Positions 52,553 through 64,000 of a stretch of DNA of 64,000 nucleotides are shown here, piece after piece. The notes under the pieces were generated by a model, which made no database searches, was not told the DNA's origin, and saw only the letters and a list, made by a program, of their open reading frames with translations. Position 1 is the stretch's first letter. Every line of letters starts with the position of its first letter. A program made the translations under genes and the position numbers. The stretch is from Lunularia cruciata (Eukaryota > Streptophyta > Marchantiopsida > Lunulariales > Lunulariaceae). The stretch lies in contig OX419755.1 in assembly GCA_948567375.1 (NCBI GenBank), positions 63,492,944 through 63,556,943 on the forward strand. Direction: 5' to 3'.

Positions 52553-52645
52553 CAGAAGCCAGGAATCTTTGACGAGAAGACAGTTGTAAATCACAGTAGT
52601 GGGAGCCAGATCTTCTGGAACCCTGGTGCGAAACTAACTATATAT

Positions 52646-53343
52646 ATGGCCGATCCCGTGACAGAGCTGGGGTATCAAGCACTGAAACTGCGTGTCCACG
52701 ATCTGACCTTCTTTCGGTACATGGAATTGGAGGTCGGTAGCGCTAATATCAGTATTTTAAGTGAACTATCGTGAACTGGGAACTAGATCGGCAACTTTCG
52801 TTGATCTAGGTGCAAATTCTTATCTTAAGGTATGATCAAATTTTAGACTCGAGGCGGAGGAGACCAGAACAAAGGCAGGCTGCAGTAGCAATCTCTGATT
52901 CTAAAGAGGCAGTAGGTGTGGCCGAGGAAGTTATTGCGGCAGGTAAGAATGCATTACACTAAGCTAGAGAAGCAAGCCACTCGTGTAGGAAAGGTCTCCA
53001 AGTGTACTACAGGATGATATATTATAGACACTGTAAATTCCTCTACTAAGACGAAACGACAGACATGCCAGAAAGTGTACTACAGGATGAATCAAATATG
53101 GACACTGTGAGTTCTTTCTAAGAAGAAAAGACAGACATACCAGAAACTGCTGCTGCCTTCAAGTCTTTTGTGGACTTCAGCATAGTTTTGTCTCGAGACG
53201 GAGACAAACTAGCTCAGGTTAAAGGTCATCGTGTTCATGAAATGTACAGAAAACCTTCACCACAGCTGCCTACATTATGTACAGTCAGTGCCACAGAAGA
53301 CTTTCACTACATCTTAGATCTCCGTTCATCACTTCATATCTAG
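52646..53343 (+). CDS. Unknown 139-aa protein, three exons
   Basis: ATG at 52646 follows a TATATATA stretch. Exons 52646-52732, 52810-52942 and 53144-53343 sum to 420 nt and join in phase. The product begins MADPVTELGYQALKLRVHDL, continues with YMELEVQILILRYDQILDSR, then an Arg/Gln-rich segment, VGVAEEVIAAE, and a C-terminal part with FKSFVDFSIVLSRDGDKLAQ and ends LDLRSSLHI. The first donor (GTCGGT) is weak. No signal peptide or membrane segment is evident, and I do not recognise the family. It is tail-to-tail with the rhomboid gene, with 35 bp between stops. The region before exon 3 is tandemly repeated. Confidence 0.5.
52996..53150. repeat. About 80-bp tandem repeat that includes the exon 3 acceptor
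   Basis: AGTGTACTACAGGATGA followed by GACACTGT, a CT(A)AG-AGAA phrase and ACAGACAT(G/A)CCAGAAA occurs twice. Each copy ends in a CCAG|AAA acceptor. Only use of the second acceptor keeps the reading frame open; the first leads to a TAA after ESVLQDESNMDTVSSF. Confidence 0.75.
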
Positions 53344-53378
53344 AACATACCTTTTCGATTACACAAACTGTTTATATC

Positions 53379-55739
53379 TCATGACTTCCTATCGGAGAGC
53401 GCGGGAATCAAATAGAAAATTGGTGGCCGGTCCACAAGCTGTCTCTTTCCTCCACCCGGTGGAGTTTCAAATGTATAAACAGGGCCTAGCAACCAGGTGA
53501 CAGCAGCACCTCCAACGAGCCCTCCAAACTGGTAAGGTACATACAAATATGCGGTTAAAGACAGTGCTTGCTACTTAAGACAATCTTCCTGCTAATACTG
53601 TACTCCCCAACGATTCTTAGAATTCTTACACAATATTTATGGCAAGTAGACCACTTACATGGCTCCAGTTGTCAATTCCAGAACTAACTAGACCCAACAT
53701 CTGCAGCACGGTAACGCAGCATAAATATATCGTTAGATTTCCAACTTGAAGGTGTTCCTCATAGTATGTAATAAGACCCTTGCTACAACACATGTGGACT
53801 TGATCTTGAATTAAACACGGAGGCGTGAGAAAGGCAATATACCATGTTGAGAGCTATGACTCGTCCCACTTGTTTAAGACTTCGTTGTCCTCCAACCATC
53901 ATATTTTTGTGCCTCAGCAGGAAAACAGCAAGGGCACCAACCTAGGCCATTGACGACCGGAACAGTAGTACGCAGTATGCATAACAAGAGCTAACAAGAA
54001 TTAATTTTTTAGGTGGACCAGCTGATTTAGGAATAAGACAGCAATTCTCGTTGGATAGAAGCAAAGATCTAACTAGGACCAAAAGTAAGCCTTAGAGGTC
54101 ACATTCTTCTTTCATGTGCATTGATCAAAGGACTTGGAAGTCCTACGAGGACCTTAAGCCATCCAAATAATAAAAATCGTCACATTAAAAAGTCGTAAGA
54201 AAGAACTTTCAGTTGGGAAAGCTACTTACGAGCCCAAATATGGCACCTGAAGCACCCACAGAAGGAGATTTGCAAAGGAAGTAGCTTAATGTTGTACCTG
54301 CACAACCCCAATGTCTCATTCTTTGATTGAGTACTTCATACTACGAACACAAGCCCGAATATGGACGAACAGTACTACGACAGAAAGCCATGAACAGACG
54401 GGCGTTTCAGAACTGCAAAATGATGTAGTGTCCTACTTGTTAAGGCTGATATCGTGTAAACAGCAACGAATCTTTTTGGCCCTGCTATCGCCTCAACTGA
54501 GGGTCCAATTGAATTGAGAGAATATGAATTTACCTGCACAGTTAACAGTCGAATTTAAACATGCTCGGATAGTTCTTCAAGGAGTGCAATAAAAGGAGCG
54601 ACCTACTGAACCCGTACAATGTGCAGATAAGAGATCCTGAAAAGAAGAACCTTACAAAGAGATGGAAAACGTTCGCATGCAGAACCGCAGGGGTGAGTAG
54701 TCTCCAGATCTGGCCTTTATCGATTAAGCTATTTACCTGTCAAAATGAATGATAAGAGCTTGTCACGGCAGCGTACGTCGATGCGCACAAACAACGGATT
54801 ACTGGAGCGGATTACGAACGCCATCTTGACCTTTCTCGCCTTAGGGTCATCCCGATCTGTATCGAAATTCAATCAGCTAATGTAAAGCTATAACAAAAGT
54901 CACCACGGTGAAATAAATATGAGGCGATATGGCCACGGCAGGGAAGCTGCCCAGACACCTTCATCATAGTTAGCTGACTACCTTCTCCAGTAAAAAGACT
55001 CACAAAATTTGCTTGTCACATCTAATGAGGTGGAAGTTGGAAGTGATGAAAACCTTAGCTCCTAATAGAAGCAATTTCCCCTGCGTTGCTGCTTGAGCAA
55101 CAAAAACTCTGCAAACGATATGAGAATTGTGAGACTTTCAAATGCAGGAAACCGTCGGAATTATCAAACTGTGAGAACTGTGCTACAAAACGGCCACTGA
55201 AATATTGAAGAATATACTACTTACAAAATGTTCAGTCCTAAAAGGAAAGTAGTGATATTCCGTCGAGGAAAATTATTTTTGTCGTCTGAAGATGTAGGTG
55301 ACCCATTAACAGAATCACCTCCAAGTGACGCTATTTTTAATTTGGCCCTGCCATCAATTGGACCTTGACCCTTAGGTCCCAAATACCAAGAGCTCCAGGG
55401 GCTTGACATCAACACGCCTAAACTCAGGTTACAAGGTAGTCCCTGGCCTGCGTTCCTAAACAACGAAAAATGTAACCAATTTTTCCATGGCTGCTCCGAA
55501 CAACGAATTTGATTATCCCTTGAGCTTATCGAGAGAAACTGTCGAAGTTGTAGATGGGCACCTGCTCCAAATAATCCTATCCCATATGTAGAGGCTGCAA
55601 CCCCCCCACTCCTTCTCCTGTGACTCAAACTCCTCGATCCCATCATCCAAGTGAGGAAACGTTTCACACCATCATTGGCACTAAGTGCCCCCGTGTGCCC
55701 AGGAACTATCATCTCCCTCTGTTTAGAGTCTGGAAACAC
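53379..55739 (-). CDS. Plastid rhomboid protease (RBL10-like)
   Basis: Intramembrane serine protease of the plant plastid rhomboid group. Eight exons: 55739-55225, 55108-55054, 54736-54656, 54533-54437, 54297-54230, 53941-53843, 53700-53659, 53528-53379; all phases agree (1107 nt from the first Met, up to 368 aa). The long N-terminus is Ser/Arg-rich and transit-peptide-like; the start could be an internal Met. Core: FVAQAATQGKLLLLGAKVNS, GQIWRLLTPAVLHANVFHLF (family W-R and HxN region), VNSYSLNSIGPSVEAIAGPK, SVGASGAIFGL with the catalytic Ser in GASG, VFLLRHKNMMVGGQRSLKQV, and DNWSHFGGLVGGAAVTWLLG with the catalytic His. The dyad is intact, so it should be active in the plastid inner envelope. 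Arabidopsis RBL10 affects envelope lipid metabolism. Confidence 0.92.
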
Positions 55740-57901
55740 GAAACGAGCCAGAAAGATTAGTACGAGTACAGTGATCGATGTTCAACTAAATCATATAAAT
55801 GAACGTTCAACCAGTTTGGATCTTTCCATAATCCGGTTTCTACACCCACGACCGACCTGACTGACTCAATTAGCATGCTAATAATTTATTCTGCACCTTG
55901 CCCCACGAGCTGTAGCCTATAGCTCGTGTATGTGGCAATTCTGGCAGATTACCAGAGTTTACATGAATCCTCGAACACATCGTGTCTATTGGTAATAAGT
56001 AAAATACGTGCAGTTTGAACCGATACACTCATAAATTATTGAACAGACAAGCTAAAACGATCCTCACTGCCCCCGCTCATTTGAAGACCAGGTAGAATCA
56101 GTAGAGAACTAGAAGTTTAGAACACAAGCACGCCAGTGATCTTGAGGCCACCCAATTGCTCGGCAAAGTATCCCCACAGTATAAAAAATTACAAAGGTCA
56201 GCAAGAACTTCTCATCCTTCATGCTCAATGACAGCATGGGTTCCCTAGCTAGACTCGAAACAGACTTAGCCGAACTTTAGTTAGAGGTCTGCACGCAGAT
56301 ACTATGACTTCATTGATCGGGGTGTCTCAACAGGAGGGCGCCCCTCTGTCATGGCTCTAGAGTGCAGGGTTCAGTGTAACATGGTTACTTTCTGCAGGGG
56401 AGATTAGCGACAATCTGCGTCAGTAAAGTACAGGAAATCCGGGAAAATTAAAGGAATAAGGCGTGCATGAAAACCTTCGCATGAAGTAGACCGACTTTAC
56501 TTGTAAGAGTCTTAAAGGCGATGAAAGAAGAACTTCCGATGCCTGGTCCAAAAGTGTGCGTGAGGCTGTCTACCAGAGTAAGGTATGCGTAACGCATACC
56601 CGATATACAACTGTAGAAACCTCTGGAAACAGAATCTATCGAGCAGATAACCCGGATGAGAACATAGGCTTATTATTCTTACAGAAAGCTATGGGTAAAT
56701 GCATAACATGGTTTCTCTGAAAATTAAACCGTTCAAGTAAGGCTTTTGATCGCTTGGGGTTTAAGACGGCCACATGTTTTTGTTCTGCACGACATAGGTG
56801 GACCTCAGTGCTCCACGTCTCGCGCGATCATCTTGGCAACTCCCCAGAGAGAGCCCTGCATCTTTCCTTCTTAGATCAGCAAGAGTTGATACTGGCCTAC
56901 GTTAGACATGACCTTGTTGCAGACTGGCTGCTCAGCAAACACACTGGCTGGCCTGACCTTCATGGACATCAATCTTGATTGCACAATATATGAGCACATA
57001 GCTCTTTTGAAACTCCCTTCAAATTATTACTATGTGCCGCTCAAACAGCGGATATAACATATCGTCGTTAGAACACGGCCAGGGAGGGCACAATGCTCCA
57101 TAGCTCATACTAGAAATGCATCACACAAGGAAAAATTCGCAGGATTAGAAAGACGAAACCAGAAGCAACCTTGAAGCAACCAGAGGCAAATGTAGTACAG
57201 TTACCAAACCCTGAAATTGTATTTCTCTACAAACTTGGGATGTAAGTCCCCGCCAAATTATATCTTGTTTGCCAACAATCAAGGAATCTGCCAGAGCAAC
57301 AATTTACAACTACTTCGTCAAATTGTCCAGCTATTCTCGACAGACTACCATCGGATAGTTACAAAACAATGGTGCCTCCCATCAGAAAATACGTACGGAT
57401 CACGATTGCATTTCGCGCACCAGAGGGATTGATTGACTCCTTTGATACAAACGTACCTGTCAATCAGTCCGTCCCCTGGATACAAATTCGATACAGAAAC
57501 GCAAAGAGGAAAATAGCGGGCGTGTCCTTCAGTACCGTAGCTAGCTCTCCGTTCCCCGCCCTCAAAGCCCTCAAACGTACGTGCGGAAGGACGGATGCCA
57601 AGGAAGTTTTTCGTCTCTGTCCGTCAGTGACTGCGACTCATTGCAAGTCGCGAAAGCTGGATTGAGCGATCTGGGCCAAACCAATCTGACGGTTCAAAAC
57701 AGCGGAATGATCCGCGACTTTATCTTTCTGGCGGGGAGCAAAACACCGCGCCTCATTGGCTCGAAGAATCCTTCGTGGTCTTCTTGAAGCCAGGATCCTC
57801 CTTCGTTAATTGGTTTTTAATTCTCTCGCTCTCTCAGAGCTTGGCGTAGAAGAGATAGAGGGAGGTAAATTTGTGAGTTCAGTCTTTGATTGGAGTTAAA
57901 A
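55740..57901. other. Intergenic region between the divergent rhomboid and PPOX genes
   Basis: Holds the two 5' flanks. Several open frames are present (for example 56754-56978 and 57369-57665, plus) but none has family resemblance or supporting splice signals that I can see. Confidence 0.45.
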
Positions 57902-60900
57902 ATGACGATGGTCTCGGCGCTATGGGCGCCTCCCACGCTTGCAGCAGCAGCAGGAAAGGGAGGAATTTCATTAACGTTTGAGGCGTTCGTTGCTCCTCTG
58001 CCAGCACGGTTCTGCACTGGTGCCTTGACAGCAACTAGAAATTCATCATCTCGTTTTCGGAATATGAAGCTGAAGAAGTTGCAGCATTGCAGAATTTCCG
58101 CGCAAGCTAATGAAGTGGCCCAGGTTTCAACCCCAATTGTCGGAGCAGATGGGGACTCCAAGGAGCAGTATGAGTGTGTCATTGTGGGAGCTGGTATTTC
58201 AGGATTATGCACCGCCCAGGTGAGCGGGGTTGAAGATTTTGTAGGCCCTTGCAGGACGATTCTTTCCATTCTTAAATTTTCGCCAATGTTAATTGATATC
58301 CCAGATGGACGAATGGATGGATGGATTGCCCTTCTTGTATTATCCTTCAAGGAATTTTGGGAACGAGACCTCATAGTTCTGAAAGAAGGATCCGAGATGG
58401 CTAATGGACAATGTGGTCTGTATAGGCTTTGGTAACTAAACATTCTATGGGACGGAATTTCTTAGTCACAGAGTCGCGGGAAAGAGTTGGAGGAAATATC
58501 ACAACTGTTGAAGGTGATGGATTTCTTTGGGAGGAAGGTCCTAACAGTTTTCAGCCAAATGATTCTATGCTAACAATGGCGGTGAGTACATGCATCATAA
58601 TGTGGTTGCATTCTCCACTGCCCTATGTTCCTATGGGGATGAGTAAAGGTTGCACAGTAAAGTCTGATCTTGGATCTCTGATCTTGTGATGTCTGTCCGT
58701 GTGTTTTGCTTTCTTGACTACTGTTCCGGTTCCCAGTAGCTTCTAGGGTAGTGAGGCACTTCGAGACTTCGAGAGCGTTCCGACAAAGTATTTCTCGTAT
58801 ATTTCCTTATCCGCAGAAATGAATGTGGTAATTGCGCTGCTGTCTGATTCTTCGTGTTTTTTAATAGTCTTTTTCTCCCAAAATTTTACTGTCCATAATC
58901 CTCTCTGGTTTTCTCATGTTGTAGGTCGACAGTGATTTGAAGGAGGACCTCGTTTTGGGTGATCCAGATGCTCCGCGCTTTGTTTTCTGGAACGGGAAAC
59001 TTCGCCCTGTTCCTGCCGGACCAGCAGACCTACCGTTTTTTGACCTTCTATCCATCTTCGGGAAGCTGCGTGCTGGATTTGGTGCCTTGGGATTCAAGGC
59101 TCCTCCTCCGGTGAGCTCTCCTTCTATACCACTTGCGGCATGTCGTGTTTGGTGATCAGCAGGCAGAAAGAGTGTCATTGTCTTTTAAATGTGGTCAGAG
59201 ATGCTCATTTCGTATGATAATATAGTGTTTTCGTGGTGAAAAAACCTCGACTTGGGTGGGTCGGCGCAGGACAGAGAGGAATCAGTCGAGGAGTTTGTGA
59301 GGCGCAACTTAGGGGATGAGGTCTTCGAAAGACTAATCGAACCATTTTGCTCTGGTAAGCCAAGCATTGTCCTCAATCGTTTTGCTTTTCAAAAGTCTTT
59401 GAGTTTCCGACGAGGAATGTTTTCCCATGAGCATGACGGTTTTTCAAGTTTGCCACCATGAACAATGGATTGCAGCTAATTCCATGATATTTGGATGCAA
59501 GAACCTGCAGGTGTGTATGCAGGTGATCCTGCCAAGTTGAGCATGAAAGCTGCATTTGGCAAAGTCTGGAAGCTGGAGCACTTCAATGGAAGCATAGTGA
59601 AAGGAGCGATCAGCGTTATTCAGGAAAAGAAGAAGAATCCGCCTCCACCTCGTGACCCGTACGTCTGAATGTTATAGACTTGGCTCTTGACGTGTTTTAA
59701 GAACTTTGATAATACTTTACCTATTTATGAGATTGAATTGTCCACATGATTGTCTAAGGGTAAAGGTGTAATCTAAGAGTTTTTTCTTCACTGTTCTCGC
59801 TTGATGTCACATGTGGACCTTTTGAGTCTTTCCAGACTATGTAAAGGCTCTTGCTCTGAGGGGCATAGTTGCTTACCGTTGTTACCCATAGGTCTAAGTG
59901 CAGCTGACTCCAATCTCACGCTTGTGGTCTGTCCTCGCTCAGACGGCTACCTAAACCTAAAGGTCAGACTGTTGGCTCGTTTAAGAAGGGACTGATCACG
60001 CTACCGAACGCTATCGCCGCTAAGTAAGCCTTTTTACTTGTTGCCTATGGAGCATCGCAAATTACTGCGTATTTTTTAAACACAAGCACGTCATTTACAC
60101 ATGTTTGTTCAAAACGTAAGCTTCCGGCATTCTTCATCTGTCTCAGTGAGATGCTATTAGGTACCTGACAGATAAGTATTAGTCCTAGCCAGCTCTTGGA
60201 TCGTCCACGTTCGTCAGCCACATCATAATAATGTTAGCATGGGCCATGTCAGTCATCACGTTAAACGTACGTGTCATGAGTACTGATGGAAGGTTGTTAT
60301 GTTTTTGTCATCAGGTTGGGAGATAGAGTGAAGGTTAACTGGAAGCTTGCATCTATAGAGAAGTCAGGTGATGGAGACTACCTCCTTACTTACGAAACTC
60401 CCGAAGGCAAGAAAGTTGTCTTAACGAAATCGGTCGTTCTGACCGTACCGTCATACGTTGCGAAAGATCTTCTAGCCCCCCTATCGGTATGTCCCACTTT
60501 GACATCCGAGTGAGTAATCTCATTAGATAATCGTCATAATATTTGAAGGCCAATGTAAGAGGACAAAAGGAGGGAGGAGCGAACGACCTTAAACCAAACA
60601 ACCTTGAAAAGTGAACTACTGTTTCATGTTTTATGAAAGTCGAGTGTGAATGGGAAGTGGGATATTGGATGTGACAGCTTTATGATGTGACAGCTTTATC
60701 TTTATCTAGCTCCATCCCCAATAAGAGCTGCCTATGCAATGTTGTTGCGATTGTCTTTTTGTAAATGTTTCCTGATCATTGGTTGAAGATAAATCTCTTC
60801 TCCGGTTTCCTGGACACCCTCGTTTGGTTTTTTAATTCTGTCAAAAAGAGAGACCGAGCTTCGTTGTAGTCCAAGGGAACGCCTTAATTCTCGAGTCTTG

Positions 60901-62468
60901 GCCATGCAGTTGAGGTTCTGGATACCCGTTTGCCGCCAATAAACTATGTGATTCGTGTTGAGCTTGTGGTGTTCAATATCTTGTTTGAGTGGTGCAGCAA
61001 CTCACTTGGCAGCTGTCTCTTTTGCGTGAATTTCTACGCAGAAAACCACGGCAGGTGCCTTGGAAAAATTTTACTATCCTCCTGTTGCTGCGGTCACCAT
61101 TTCGTACCCGAAGTCTGCAATTAAGGAAGAGCGTATAGTAGACGGGCAATTGAAGGGTTTTGGACAGCTTCATCCACGTAGTCAAGGGATTCAAACTCTA
61201 GGTGAGATATGACCCGGATGTACACGAAGCTAGAAGGATATGTCAGCATTGGGATCAGAATTGTCTGCTCGGACCCCTGCTTGGTCTTGAATTTTGTGGG
61301 TCAATTTATCTCCAGGCACTATCTACAGCTCCTCCCTTTTCCCTGGGCGAGCTCCAGAGGAGCGGGTGCTTTTGCTGAACTACATCGGGGGGGCGACATT
61401 CACTGAAATTACTACCATGGTAAGCGTCACTAGTTCTTCAATCCAGCTGTCGAACTACATGTGCTAGAGCTTGTTCTGTGTTTTCACTACAATCAATGTT
61501 TTGCTCAAAATAATATTCGAATACCCTGCACTGAGTAATCTACTACGATTGACTTCATTTCACCTGCCTGCACTCTACGCCACCTCTCATGAGATGTAAC
61601 CTTCCAGTTTCTGGATCAAACACATCGTCAGTTTTGCACACACCCCTCGTGGTTGGTACGAATGCTACTGATGGTCGGTAACCAGGGGATATCTGTACCA
61701 TTTTCCTAGTGATCATTTCTACTCATGTCGAAACTGGAACCCTTCAATGCGTGATAGTGAAACTAGTACCAGCTAAGGTATTCAAGAATTCCTGAAATAG
61801 GTGGGGTGCTTTCCTACTTCTCACCAAAACTCTAGAATGGAGCTAGATTTAGCGAGGAAGTTGGAATTGAAGTTACGCCTCATCATTGTGAGGAGGATTC
61901 AAGAACTCCATTCATAAAGTAAATACAGGAGGGAGAAATCATGCAGGTGGTGTTTGTCTCGGGAAAGAAAAACGTCTGGTACCATTTGCCCTATCGGGTT
62001 TACTTTGATGTCCTTTGAGTGACCATAAAACGATACATTTAGAGCGTGGTTTCTGATCTTGAACATTCCCTCTACGATCAGGCCAGTGCTGGTGTTATCA
62101 ACAGTTACGCATTGAGACCGCTGTGCAGATGTAGAAACTTGATCAACGTCGTGGATTGATGTCTGCAGAAAGAGGAGGACATTGTTGCCATAGTGGACAA
62201 GGACGCTAGGAAAATGCTTGTGAAGACAGATGCTCCTGCTCCTGTTACACATGGCGTGAGGGTGTGGCCCCGTGCCATACCCCAATTTACTATTGGCCAT
62301 CTCGATACTCTTGCTGAAGCCAAGAAAGGACTCAAGGACGCAGACATGGATGGTATATTCCTAGGAGGAAATTATGTTGCAGGTGTAGCTTTAGGTAGGT
62401 GTGTAGAGTACGCATACGAAAGTGCAGCGGAAGTGGCCGCATTCATGAAACAAAATTCTTATCTGTAG
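57902..62468 (+). CDS. PPO1: Protoporphyrinogen oxidase, plastid (PPOX)
   Basis: FAD enzyme that oxidises protoporphyrinogen IX to protoporphyrin IX, the last common step of chlorophyll and haem synthesis, at plastid membranes. Exons: 57902-58219 (transit peptide, then [13 protein letters not shown], the dinucleotide-binding GxGxxG), 58426-58581 ([20 protein letters not shown]), 58925-59110 ([20 protein letters not shown]), 59270-59354 ([20 protein letters not shown]), 59511-59658 ([20 protein letters not shown]). Then 59943-60023, 60315-60486 ([18 protein letters not shown]), 61054-61201 ([20 protein letters not shown]), 61318-61419 ([20 protein letters not shown]) and 62169-62468 ([38 protein letters not shown]; stop). 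A short exon between 60486 and 61054 is needed by phase and family alignment and was not found. Confidence 0.95.
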
Positions 62469-63871
62469 GTGCGTCCCGTTGTAGAAATTTTGACGAATCG
62501 GTTCTCAAGTGATGTATTTAGGAACGTGGAAATACGGTCTCTCCCTCCCACACTTCTTGATAACTCTAGAGTTTGACAAGAGACTGAACGTTTCGTACGG
62601 CTAAGTGAAGTTTAGGCTCCTCCTGTATATTAAAGCATTCACAACTGGGTGTCCACCGATAGGTTCTATTTTATGGGTTTACACTTGAACTCGTCGATAT
62701 GATGAATTGAATTACTCACCGAGGATACTACTTTTTCTCAAATATAACATCTGTTCAGTGGTTTCGTGTTCCTCATATAGTGTAACGTCTACAAGATTCA
62801 TACAATGTGACAATCCGTCCCCTCATGTTAGTTTCTGCTCGCACCAAACGTTTCAGGATCCTGCACTGGAAGTCGGTACTGTAGCCGTTGAACAATAAGT
62901 TGAAGCGTCGAAATTTCCGAACTAAGAGGCGTTTGATAGTCCCCGTCTTTCCTCCCTCAACAGCCTCGTGAACAAACCACACAAGGCCGTCCGTTCACGA
63001 TAAAGTTACTTGAGATGCACCCTCCTCAAGTGCAAGCAGGAAAACCGGAACGTTGTGTCCGGCCAGTACCTCTCTTCTCTTTCAAAAGCGAATCAGGGTT
63101 ACATACATCTTGGGCTGTTGCAGCAAAAATGGCGGTCACCTGAAAGAAAGAAATATGAGGCATGCCAGTTATATAGATAACAACCGAACCGTACCCAACC
63201 GACAGGGCACGTCAGAGTGAGGAGCAAGTGAGTGATGGGTTCGGTTGATCTATCTACCAAACCTGAGACCCTTCGCTGCTTGACTGTGTTTGAGGCCAAA
63301 GCGTCAACTTTTCCTTTTGTCTAGCTACCGAAGCGTTAATGTGTAAGGTACTTGTGAACAAAAACAGTTTTATGTATGTAAAGAATGTACATAGACATAG
63401 ACATGCAACTACGGACGAGTCCTACCTTTCTCCCTTCCTCCATCCTTTGATCATCATCAGTAGGAACCCCATCAGTGAGTAGTGCCGGTGCGTAACTGAA
63501 CCACTCGGTTGTGGTACTACTACTGCCTTCCCGTGCTTCGTATCCCATCGATTTTCTTGGACCAGAAGGGAAAGGAGAGAGAGAAGAGAGAGGCGTCAGT
63601 GGAGGCACGTGCACACAAACAGACAGAGCAGAGAGACTGGGTTTGCTGCTACCGACGTCAGTAAAATACTGCTGCTTCTCGTTGAAACACTTGCTACTGG
63701 TACTACGACTACTACTACTTGTTACTAAGTCCTCTCCGTCTGCCTGTCGGAACATCTCTGAAGTATTCTTCTTCTTCTTCTCCTCCTTGTTCTTCTCTTC
63801 TGCCTACTCTTCGTTGCTTGATTGTCAGGCAGGTGAAGCAGGAGGCGAGAGAGAGAGATAGAGAGAGAAAA
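62469..63871. other. Intergenic region and 5' leader of the last gene
   Basis: 3' flank of PPOX, then the upstream region of the epimerase gene. From about 63,500 it is rich in CT/GA and CTT runs, and (GA)n lies directly before the start at 63,846-63,870. This is a common feature of plant 5' leaders. Long open frames on both strands here are by-products of low-complexity sequence. Confidence 0.5.
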
Positions 63872-64000
63872 ATGATGTGCTCTTTGGACAAGGATTCAAA
63901 AACCGGCTTAGAAATAATAACACTACGAGATAGTACGCGCGGATCTTCGGTCGAGATATCACTCCATGGAGGGCAAGTGCTCTCGTGGAAGAATGATCGT
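63872..64000 (+). CDS. Glucose-6-phosphate 1-epimerase-like protein, 5' end only
   Basis: ATG at 63872 (a second ATG follows directly) opens 43 codons that run to the window edge. They read MMCSLDKDSKTGLEII, then STRGSSVEISLHGGQVLSWK and NDR. The block RGSSVEISLHGGQVLSWKNDR is the N-terminal signature of plant D-hexose-6-phosphate mutarotases (aldose 1-epimerase fold, YMR099c-like), which interconvert the anomers of glucose 6-phosphate. No transit peptide precedes it, which suggests a cytosolic form. The rest is outside the window. Confidence 0.75.
   Translation, partial: MMCSLDKDSKTGLEIITLRDSTRGSSVEISLHGGQVLSWKNDR

Noticed and set aside
57817-58443. Minus-strand open frame of 208 codons
   Set aside because: Antisense shadow of PPOX exon 1 and intron 1; the plus-strand exon encodes a transit peptide and the FAD-binding motif.
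63336-63861. Long frames on both strands in the CT/GA-rich region
   Set aside because: Low-complexity sequence (Ser, Thr, Leu and Phe runs) directly before the epimerase start; best explained as 5' leader and promoter.

Overview
This is a stretch of a land-plant nuclear genome. The genes carry many introns with canonical GT/AG borders that I could splice by eye. Several products have plastid transit peptides, and some families are plant-type (DUF4057, a plastid rhomboid, a plant GH27 melibiase). Nothing here is bacterial or viral. Gene structure and the non-LTR retroelement would fit a seed-free plant such as a moss, liverwort or lycophyte, but that is inference; the sequence does not fix the species.

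Layout. 0.6-2.35 kb (+): 3' part of a DUF4057 gene. 3.58-5.86 kb (-): complete ERI1/ERL1-type exonuclease with a CCCH finger and a transit peptide (six exons, 397 aa). 6.0-6.45 kb (+): TMEM234-like membrane protein, divergent from the exonuclease with 143 bp between start codons. 6.8-7.8 kb: unresolved minus-strand membrane-protein candidate. 8.06-13.39 kb (-): CNOT11, a CCR4-NOT subunit. 13.4-15.7 kb: AT-rich spacer with tandem repeats and a truncated LINE end. 16.25-20.06 kb (+): good exons of an unrecognised gene, possibly continuous with the next one. 21.4-25.63 kb (+): FYRN+FYRC chromatin-type protein. 26.48-26.96 kb (-): acyl-CoA-binding-domain protein. 27.4-30.25 kb: a dead non-LTR retrotransposon. 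33.42-39.29 kb (-): secreted GH27 alpha-galactosidase-like enzyme. 39.3-47.15 kb: gene-free, AT-rich repeat land with a nested foldback cluster (42.0-44.8 kb) and a second truncated LINE. 48.78-49.76 kb (-): two-exon protein with a membrane segment at each end. 51.1-52.55 kb (-): weak exon candidates. 52.65-53.34 kb (+): a clean three-exon 139-aa gene of unknown family. 53.38-55.74 kb (-): plastid rhomboid of the RBL10 type. 57.9-62.47 kb (+): plastid protoporphyrinogen oxidase. 63.87 kb to the edge (+): first 43 codons of a glucose-6-phosphate 1-epimerase-like protein.

The genes are ordinary nuclear housekeeping loci and do not form a pathway. Four encode likely plastid proteins (exonuclease, rhomboid, PPOX and perhaps the unknown at 16.25 kb); others act in mRNA decay, chromatin and the secretory pathway. 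The most unusual feature is a set of local single-exon duplications in which one copy has decayed: two in the DUF4057 gene, one in the adjacent exonuclease gene, and a related repeat at the last exon of the 139-aa gene. The repeat biology is also rich: LINE 3' ends with clear target-site duplications, C-to-T nonsense decay of the LINE, an expanded LINE tail, alternating inverted repeats of foldback type, and an intronic repeat family in the FYR gene.
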